Of a stretch of DNA of 64,000 nucleotides, positions 58,838 to 64,000 are shown piece by piece. Location: NCBI RefSeq assembly GCF_024519455.1, contig NZ_JALJRY010000010.1:186001-250000 (forward strand), read 5' to 3'. Source of the stretch: Streptomyces sp. STR69 (GTDB lineage Bacteria > Actinomycetota > Actinomycetes > Streptomycetales > Streptomycetaceae). Numbering within the stretch: position 1 is the first letter of the stretch; each line of letters starts with the position of its first letter. The notes under the pieces were generated by a model, which saw only the letters and a list, made by a program, of their open reading frames with translations, searched no databases and was not told where the DNA came from. A program made the translations under genes and the position numbers.

Positions 58838-59689
58838 TCAGCTGGTCGCCTTGGCGGCGTCCTCGATGAGACCGGCGACGATCTTGGGGTGGCTGAGCAT
58901 CACGACGTGGGAGGAACTGGGCACTTCGACGACCTTGCGGGCGTTCGCACGGCTGTACATCCAGCGCTCGCAGGCCGGCGGGATCGCCTTGTCCCGGCCG
59001 GCGACCAGCCCCCACACCGGGATCGTCTTCCAGGCCGCGGCCGTGGTCGGGAAGGTGAAGGAGTCGGCGTCGAACGGCCGTTGCGTGGCCTGGAGGACCT
59101 TGAAGTCGGCGGTGGAGATGTCGGCCGCGAAGGCCGCCTGGCCGTCCTTGCTCAGGTACAGGTCGATGCCGGTCGTGCCGTCGGCCTTCGTGTACGGCAC
59201 CGGGACGCTCACCGGTTCGACCTCGCTGCCCGGGAACTTGGTGATGAGCTCGCCCTGCGTCTCGCCGACCTCGGGCACGAACGCGGCGACGTAGACCAGC
59301 GCCCTGACGTTGCTCTTCCCGGCGGCGGCGTTCGTGATGACCGTTCCGCCCATGGAGTGCGCGACCAGTACGACGGGGCCGCTGATGGAGTCCAGCAGGC
59401 TCGCGATGTACGGGGCGTCGGTCGGGATGCCCCGCAGCGGGTTCGACCCGGAGACCGTGGTGTAGCCCTTGTGCTGCAACTCCTTGATGGTGGCGTTCCA
59501 GCAGGACGAGTCGGCGTATCCGCCGTGCACGAGGACGATCGTGGGCTTCACTTCGGACCTCTCCTTGCTCGTACCGGCCGGGGCGGTCGCCGCGGCGGCC
59601 GTTCCTGCACCACCGGCGACCAGCGCGGCCGACCCGGCCACTGCCGCTCCGGCGGCCAGTACCTGGCGGCGGGAAACTTCGGTACTCAT
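58838..59689 (-). CDS. Tat-exported alpha/beta hydrolase
   Basis: Exported alpha/beta hydrolase (283 aa). The Tat signal is SRRQVLAAGAAVAG (6-19) followed by an Ala-rich core to about residue 35. The oxyanion loop is VLVHGGYADSSCWN and the nucleophile elbow AHSMGGTV near residue 112. The likely acid and His lie in VAGRDKAIPP and PSSSHVVMLSHP near the end. It belongs to the same broad group as the cytoplasmic hydrolase at 5.3 kb. ATG 59689 follows GAGGAG. The substrate is unknown; export suggests ester or lactone hydrolysis outside the cell. Confidence 0.87.
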   Translation of the reverse strand: MSTEVSRRQVLAAGAAVAGSAALVAGGAGTAAAATAPAGTSKERSEVKPTIVLVHGGYADSSCWNATIKELQHKGYTTVSGSNPLRGIPTDAPYIASLLDSISGPVVLVAHSMGGTVITNAAAGKSNVRALVYVAAFVPEVGETQGELITKFPGSEVEPVSVPVPYTKADGTTGIDLYLSKDGQAAFAADISTADFKVLQATQRPFDADSFTFPTTAAAWKTIPVWGLVAGRDKAIPPACERWMYSRANARKVVEVPSSSHVVMLSHPKIVAGLIEDAAKATS

Positions 59690-59862
59690 GGGACTCCTCG
59701 GGCGGCTGGATCGGTGGGGCACGTCAGGGACCCTAGGAGGAGTGGTTGCGCGGCGGCATCTGCAGAATGACCTAGTTTCCGGGGCGGTGGCCGGGCGGGC
59801 ACCGGGCCGGTGAATCTCTGACCGGCCGTCGCGGTGGGCGCTCGGGTGGCCGACCATGAGGT

Positions 59863-60471
59863 GTGCGATTCGATTCCGTTCCCATGCCGGCCACCGTCGG
59901 GGCCAGGCCTCGTGACAGCCGTGGCTATCCCGTGCCCGCCATCACTCCGTGGGAGGGCGACGAACCGCAGTTCGCGCTCACCGACTACGGACGCAGCGCG
60001 GAGTGCGCGCGGCGGCGGCTGTGCTCCGTCTGCGACACCCTGATGCCCAAGGGGCCGGTGTGGCGGGTGGTCGGCGCCGCGGAGAGTGCGGCGATCCGTG
60101 CGGCGCTCGATGCCGGGCGGCCGTACCGCAACATGGCGGCGACACTGGAGGCTCCGGGGCACCGCGCGTGCATGCTCTACGCCTCGATGGTCCGCCCGTA
60201 CCTGGCGCGTCCCAACGCGCGGCGGGGCCTGACGGCGGAAAGCCCGGACGACATGACCGCTCATGTCGTCCGGGGCGCCGTCCGTGGGGACATGGGTGCC
60301 GTGGTGGGGTTCGGCGACTACGAGTTCGCCGTCACCAAGACCCAGGTCCTGTTCCGTTTTCTCGATGTGGTCGAGTACCTGCCGCACGACACGGCCGACC
60401 AGCACCTGCCCGAGCTGCGGGCCGAACTCGCGCGCTCCGGCGGGCGGTTGGGCGGTGGTCAGCCGCGGTAG
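59863..60471 (+). CDS. Hypothetical protein with Cys cluster
   Basis: Soluble protein of about 202 aa. A CARRRLCSVCDTLMP segment near residues 48-62 could bind a metal. This is followed by WRVVGAAESAAIRAALDAG, then HRACMLYASMVRPYLARPN, then a beta-rich end (VVGFGDYEFAVTKTQVLFRF). The start is uncertain: GTG 59863 or ATG 59884, both without a good Shine-Dalgarno. The final 13 bp overlap the end of the convergent secreted gene. No family is recognised. Confidence 0.6.
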   Translation: MRFDSVPMPATVGARPRDSRGYPVPAITPWEGDEPQFALTDYGRSAECARRRLCSVCDTLMPKGPVWRVVGAAESAAIRAALDAGRPYRNMAATLEAPGHRACMLYASMVRPYLARPNARRGLTAESPDDMTAHVVRGAVRGDMGAVVGFGDYEFAVTKTQVLFRFLDVVEYLPHDTADQHLPELRAELARSGGRLGGGQPR

Positions 60472-61436
60472 GCGGGCAGGCCGGTGTGGGTGGAGACCTT
60501 GACGGGCCTGCCGAAGCCGTGGGCGCCCTTGGTGATGGTGTACGTACCGGTCGGGGCGCGGAAGGCGACGGTCTTGCCGTTGGGGGACCAGGTGGGCTCG
60601 GTGTAGTCGGTGGTGGCGGTGGGGGTGACGTCCTTGACGGCGTTCGTGGAGCTGCCGAGATCCTCGACGAAGAGGTGGTCGTGGCCGTGGACGGAACGGA
60701 CGAAGACGACCTCCTCGTTGTCCGGGGAGAGCGCGGGCTCGGAACCCTTGGCCAGCGCGCCGCCCTGCTGCCGCAGGTAGTCGTCGCGGATGTAGACCTC
60801 GCCGGTGTGGGTGTTCTCGTAGACGGCCGAGCCGTACTTTCCGCCGACGTTCGGCCAGGTGTTGTTGGTCTGGGGGACGGCGCCGTCTCCCGCGTAGCCG
60901 TTGAGGCTGATCTTGGCCGGCCTGCCGTGGTCGCTGGTGGCCTTGACGCCCTCCAGGACGGTGCTGCCGTGGATCTTCGCCGAGAAGACGATGTTGTTCT
61001 TCGCGGGGATCTGGTTCGTCCGGTCGGCGGCGGTCACCTGCCAGGTGGGGTGGGACCAGGTCTGCCCGCCCGGGTTGGCGGCGACGGTGACGCGGTGGGT
61101 GCCGTCGGGGTCGGAGACGACGAGGTTGCCGTGTCCGTCGATGAAGGCGGCCTTGCTGCCGTTCGGGTTCCAGGCCAGGTCACGGACCGTGGTGCCGAAG
61201 TCGATCGACCTGCCGTTGACGATCACGTGGCGGGTGCCGTTGCTGAGGGTCAGCCCCCTGGGCACGGTGAGCGTGTGGGTGGACGCGGCTGCGGCGACCA
61301 TCGCGGCGCTGCCCTTGGCTCCGCCGGAGGAAGGGGCGGCCAGTGCGGCGGCGGCCGTACCGCACAGGGCGAGCAGGGCGGCGGCACCCGCGGTGACGAT
61401 GGTTGCGCCGGCGCGCCGACGGTTACGAGCGGACAT
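60459..61436 (-). CDS. Secreted PD40/TolB-like propeller protein
   Basis: Exported protein (325 aa) with a signal peptide ending near LAAPS (residue 35). It carries WD/PD40-like beta blades, seen in VRDLAWNPNGSKAAFIDGHG, EPALSPDNEEVVFVRSVHG and EPTWSPNGKTVAFRAPTG. Such TolB-like propellers bind peptides or proteins. It stands alone on its strand, its end overlapping the convergent unknown gene by 13 bp. GGGGGAA lies close before ATG 61436. Function is unknown. Confidence 0.8.
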   Translation of the reverse strand: MSARNRRRAGATIVTAGAAALLALCGTAAAALAAPSSGGAKGSAAMVAAAASTHTLTVPRGLTLSNGTRHVIVNGRSIDFGTTVRDLAWNPNGSKAAFIDGHGNLVVSDPDGTHRVTVAANPGGQTWSHPTWQVTAADRTNQIPAKNNIVFSAKIHGSTVLEGVKATSDHGRPAKISLNGYAGDGAVPQTNNTWPNVGGKYGSAVYENTHTGEVYIRDDYLRQQGGALAKGSEPALSPDNEEVVFVRSVHGHDHLFVEDLGSSTNAVKDVTPTATTDYTEPTWSPNGKTVAFRAPTGTYTITKGAHGFGRPVKVSTHTGLPAYRG

Positions 61437-61674
61437 CGAGGTTCCCCCAGTGATGTGAGTGACGCTGCAACGAGAGATGCGCGGGAACCGCCGGCCGTCC
61501 CCGGAACCTGAACCGGCCCGCTCGGCTTGCTGCCCTTCGCGACAAGACGGATTGTTCCGGCGGCGGGTGACGGGGCTGTGCGTCGGCTGTCACAGGTGTG
61601 CAATAGCGCGGCGGCTTCGGTGCTCGCGCCGGGGAGCCGACTCGTACGTCAACTGCTCGGGCCCGCCTGCGTAT
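61437..61674. other. Intergenic region without a supported gene
   Basis: 238 bp between the end of the SDR gene and the start of the PD40-like gene, both on the minus strand. It should hold the PD40-like gene's promoter. No hairpin or repeat was identified with confidence. Confidence 0.3.
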
Positions 61675-62454
61675 TCACCACGTGGGGATGAAGCCTCCGT
61701 CGACGGTGATGTCGGCGCCGGTCACGTTCGCCGTCCGGTCCGCGGCCAGCAGCAGGACCACGTCGGCGATCTCGGCGGGCCGGGAGAAGCGGCCGGTCAC
61801 CGTGGTCCGCGCGGCGTTGTCGATGACGTCCTGGGGTTTCATGCCGGTCGCCTCGGAGACCGTCGCGGCGACCCCGCCCTCCCCCAGCCAGAGATCGGTC
61901 TCGACCGGCCCCGGGCTGACGGTGTTGACCCGGATCCCCTTCGGGCCGACCTCCTTGGACAGGGCCTTGGAGAAGCCCGCGAGGGCCGCCTTCGCGGCGC
62001 TGTAGTCGATGACCGCCGGGTCGGGGAGCGCCGCGTTGACCGAGCCGATGTTCACGATCGAGCCCCGCCCCCGGGCGAGCATCACCGGCAGGGCGCTGCG
62101 GGTCGTACGGACGGCCGCCATCAGGTTGAGGTTCAGGGTGGCGAGCCACTCCTCGTCGGTGACCGAGAGGAACCCTCCGGTGCGGGGCGGAGCCGATCCC
62201 ACGTTGTTCACGAGGATGTCGATCCGGTCGCCCGCCGCCTCGACGAGCCGCGCGGGCCCCGACGCCTCACCCAGGTCGACCGGTACGACCCGCACGCTCC
62301 CCGTGGCCGCCAACTCCTCCAGCCCGGCCGAGGAGTGCCGGGCCCCGGCATGGACCGTGACCCCCTCCGCGACCAGCGCCCGCACGACCGCCAGCCCGAT
62401 TCCCCTGCTGGCGCCGGTGACCACGGCCACCTGTCCGTTCAGTCCGAGATCCAT
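61675..62454 (-). CDS. SDR-family oxidoreductase
   Basis: Classical short-chain dehydrogenase (259 aa). The cofactor motif is VVTGASRGIGLA near residues 11-22, and NNVG is present near residue 88. The catalytic Ser lies in IVNIGSVNA and Tyr/Lys in DYSAAKAAL near residues 152-160. The C-terminus ends with the usual TVDGGFIPTW. ATG 62454 has GGAGG 8 bases upstream. The substrate is unknown. The KshA-like Rieske gene 200 bp upstream on the same strand could hint at steroid or terpenoid oxidation, but this is weak inference. Confidence 0.88.
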   Translation of the reverse strand: MDLGLNGQVAVVTGASRGIGLAVVRALVAEGVTVHAGARHSSAGLEELAATGSVRVVPVDLGEASGPARLVEAAGDRIDILVNNVGSAPPRTGGFLSVTDEEWLATLNLNLMAAVRTTRSALPVMLARGRGSIVNIGSVNAALPDPAVIDYSAAKAALAGFSKALSKEVGPKGIRVNTVSPGPVETDLWLGEGGVAATVSEATGMKPQDVIDNAARTTVTGRFSRPAEIADVVLLLAADRTANVTGADITVDGGFIPTW

Positions 62455-62654
62455 CGTGAGTCCTCCTGTCCCTGCCGCACCCCACACCTGCCGGTCGGCC
62501 GGTGTGCCTGACGGCGTCGAGCACGATCGGGACCACCGTGGCCGCGTGCCACACCGTCACCACGCGCGACGAGCCGACGGTCCCGACACGAGCATGCGCC
62601 CGCCACGCGCGAACCGCTGGCCTGTCGGGGCGATGGCCAGGTCTTTGACCGGGA
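62455..62654. other. Spacer between SDR and Rieske genes
   Basis: 200 bp with no supported gene; it probably holds the SDR promoter. I saw no clear terminator after the Rieske gene. Confidence 0.3.
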
Positions 62655-63692
62655 TCAGATCCCGCGACGGGCGGGCGGCGGCGCGGGGGCGGGCGCGGGT
62701 GCGGAGCGGGACGGATAGAACTGCGCGTACCAGCGGCGCAGCGCCTTGATGCCCTGTTCGTGGGGCAGCAGGACCGGGTGCGGTCGGTGGATCTTGTGGT
62801 CCCAGATCCGGAGTTCCTCGCGCACCTCGCCCAGGGCCTGCGTCCCGAAGACGAGCTTGAGCACGGGCGTCAGGAACGCGAAGCGGGCCGGTTTGCGGAT
62901 GTAGTAGAGCATCCGCATCTCACTCGTGCGTTCGTCGACGGGGGTCGTGAGGGCGACGGCGGTCACCGACAGGGCGGGGCCGTGGGTGCGGACCACCATG
63001 ACGCCCGGTCCGTACATGAACGCGTCGAAGCTGTTGTCGATGTCCCGGCCGAGGACGCGCCGGCGGATCCGGCCGCGGGCTTCGGCGAAGGGGCCGTTCG
63101 ACCGCCAGTCCTGGACGAGGGGTTCGCTCTGGCCGTGCAGGAAGTGGAAGTGGGACTCGTCGACGATGTTCTCGCGCATCTCCTGGATGTGGATGCGCGC
63201 GCGGCAGACGTCGTCGATCGGCTCGGCGAACCGCCCGGACGCCGCCTCCGGTATCTCCGGCACCTCCCATGACGGTTCGCCGGGCCCGCAGTGGACCAGG
63301 ACAAGCCCGCTGTGCTCACGGACCGGAAAGCCGCCGAGGGACACCTTCGGCGTCCGGCGCGCGAACGGGGCCGCCACGCACTGCCCGTCCGGCCCGAACC
63401 GCCAGCCGTGGAACGGACATTCCACCGAGCCGTCCACGACCTTGCCGCCCGCGCCGAGGTGGGCGCCGTAGTGCGGGCAGTGCGCGTCCCGTACGGCCGC
63501 CCGACCGTCCGCTCCGCGAAAGGCGATGAGGGCCCGCCCGAAGTAGTGCAGGCTGACCACTCTGCCCGGCCGGAGCTCGTCGCTGCGGAGCACGGTGTAC
63601 CAGCCGTACGGCACGGTCGGCATCGGGTAGTCGTCGGCTCGTGGATCGCGGGGCAGGGCAGCGAGCTTGTCGTGGCGCCGACGAAGAGGCAT
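62655..63692 (-). CDS. Rieske non-heme iron oxygenase, KshA-like
   Basis: Terminal oxygenase (345 aa). The [2Fe-2S] Rieske motif is Cys72-x-His74 and Cys92-x2-His95 (CPHYGAH and CPFHGW). The mononuclear iron site shows Asn175, His181 and His186 in ENIVDESHFHFLHG. The layout and PYGWYTVLRSDEL start resemble 3-ketosteroid 9-alpha-hydroxylase (KshA) and cholesterol 7-desaturase-like proteins. The C-terminus is Pro/Ala-rich. It needs a separate reductase, which is not in the window. A role in steroid oxidation would fit the sterol oxidase at 1.9 kb, but the genes are 60 kb apart, so this is a weak link. Confidence 0.85.
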   Translation of the reverse strand: MPLRRRHDKLAALPRDPRADDYPMPTVPYGWYTVLRSDELRPGRVVSLHYFGRALIAFRGADGRAAVRDAHCPHYGAHLGAGGKVVDGSVECPFHGWRFGPDGQCVAAPFARRTPKVSLGGFPVREHSGLVLVHCGPGEPSWEVPEIPEAASGRFAEPIDDVCRARIHIQEMRENIVDESHFHFLHGQSEPLVQDWRSNGPFAEARGRIRRRVLGRDIDNSFDAFMYGPGVMVVRTHGPALSVTAVALTTPVDERTSEMRMLYYIRKPARFAFLTPVLKLVFGTQALGEVREELRIWDHKIHRPHPVLLPHEQGIKALRRWYAQFYPSRSAPAPAPAPPPARRGI

Positions 63693-63945
63693 GACCGGAT
63701 GCTAGCGAGGGCTCGGTGGATTCGGGGCGGGGGTCTGCACACTCGCCATGGTCCAACTCTCTTGGGCTGCCTGGGAGTTGGGGCGCGGCACGTTTCCGAC
63801 CCCGCCCCGGGGCCGGGCGGCTTCCCGCTCGCCCCTCCCCGGCCCGACGGAGGAACCGGGGACTCTGCCCGCGAAGGACCGCAACGGCCGCCCACACACT
63901 CACCGCCAAGGATCAATCGCAGGTCGGCCCTTTAGGGTCGGAGGC
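63693..63945. promoter_or_regulatory. Divergent promoter region at right edge
   Basis: Between the Rieske gene and the last plus-strand gene. TAGGGT at 63933-63938 is a good -10 whose start site would fall at the ATG at 63946, although a GGAGG site is also present. No operator palindrome was recognised. Confidence 0.4.
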
Positions 63946-64000
63946 ATGACGACACCTCTTGCCGGTAGTGCCTTCGACCTGCTCCGTCTCGACGCCGTGT
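63946..64000 (+). CDS. Start of an unidentified gene (runs off the window)
   Basis: Eighteen codons from ATG 63946 (MTTPLAGSAFDLLRLDAV) are open to the end of the sequence. GGAGG lies immediately upstream. Too little is present to name a family. It is divergent from the Rieske oxygenase gene. Confidence 0.55.
   Translation, partial: MTTPLAGSAFDLLRLDAV

Noticed and set aside
1..64000. tRNA, rRNA, CRISPR array, insertion sequence or integrase
   Set aside because: I looked for T-loop patterns, regularly spaced repeats, terminal inverted repeats with transposase frames and integrase motifs and found none that held up. The short tandem arrays are too small and lack CRISPR spacers.
1..64000. Secondary-metabolite gene cluster
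   Set aside because: No polyketide or nonribosomal synthetase, terpene cyclase or RiPP precursor-like gene was seen. The Rieske, SDR and MFS genes are not arranged around any core enzyme.

Overview
The window is high-GC actinomycete chromosome, almost certainly Streptomyces or a close relative. The support is GC-rich third codon positions throughout, frequent GTG starts, Sec and Tat signal peptides on many genes, and a typical mix of ECF sigma factors with membrane partners, LacI/GntR/TetR regulators and secreted beta-propeller or beta-helix proteins. I saw no rRNA, tRNA, CRISPR array, transposase or secondary-metabolite megasynthase. It reads as accessory or chromosome-arm-like DNA made of small self-contained modules.

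Layout. 1-2 kb: a CheR/CheB pair (CheR runs off the left edge) next to a STAS anti-anti-sigma protein. 1.9-8.3 kb: a Tat-type GMC sterol (cholesterol) oxidase, a secreted lipase, an alpha/beta hydrolase divergent from a TetR gene, a membrane protein/winged-helix pair behind a perfect inverted repeat, and an unknown protein. 8.4-18 kb: a sugar-acid locus. One strand carries lactonase, PfkB sugar kinase, KDPG/KDPGal aldolase, two ABC permeases and a lipoprotein binding protein. The divergent strand carries LacI, an SDR dehydrogenase and a D-galactonate dehydratase whose active-site residues match the family almost position for position. Together these form an uptake system plus an oxidative (De Ley-Doudoroff type) route from galactose or galactonate to pyruvate and glyceraldehyde-3-phosphate. 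A secreted beta-helix protein follows.

21-30 kb: hypothetical and short genes, an alpha/beta hydrolase behind tandem palindromes, an ECF sigma factor with a membrane partner, a 954-residue secreted PKD/repeat protein, and two gene remnants (a glutamate synthase-like N-terminus and an Ohr C-terminus). 29.7-36.7 kb: a secreted serine hydrolase, a NarL-type two-component system and a MacB/FtsX-like ABC exporter. The same perfect 16-bp inverted repeat lies at equal distance from the -10 elements of the hydrolase and exporter promoters, so these genes look like one regulon. 36.7-42 kb: a polar amino-acid ABC importer with fused permease and ATPase, its GntR regulator and a DUF1989 protein, then another ECF sigma/membrane pair. 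42-50.6 kb: a second serine hydrolase, a deletion scar made of two gene ends, an endonuclease/exonuclease/phosphatase-fold membrane protein, a CutRS-like two-component system, a large secreted propeller protein and a lipoprotein.

50.6-64 kb: a secreted BNR/sortilin-like propeller protein; then an MFS transporter, a class A PBP-like glycosyltransferase with a degenerate, shortened transpeptidase domain, and an unusual protein joining SigE-like sigma regions to a membrane helix and an exported domain, divergent from an ordinary ECF sigma/membrane pair. Last come a Tat-exported hydrolase, an unknown protein, a secreted PD40-like protein, an SDR, a KshA-like Rieske oxygenase and the first 18 codons of a further gene.

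The findings I would check first are the two-site two-component regulon at 31.0/33.1 kb, the sigma/membrane fusion with its PBP-like partner at 54.6-57.5 kb, the galactonate locus with its short repeat arrays, and the deletion scar at 43.7-44.0 kb.
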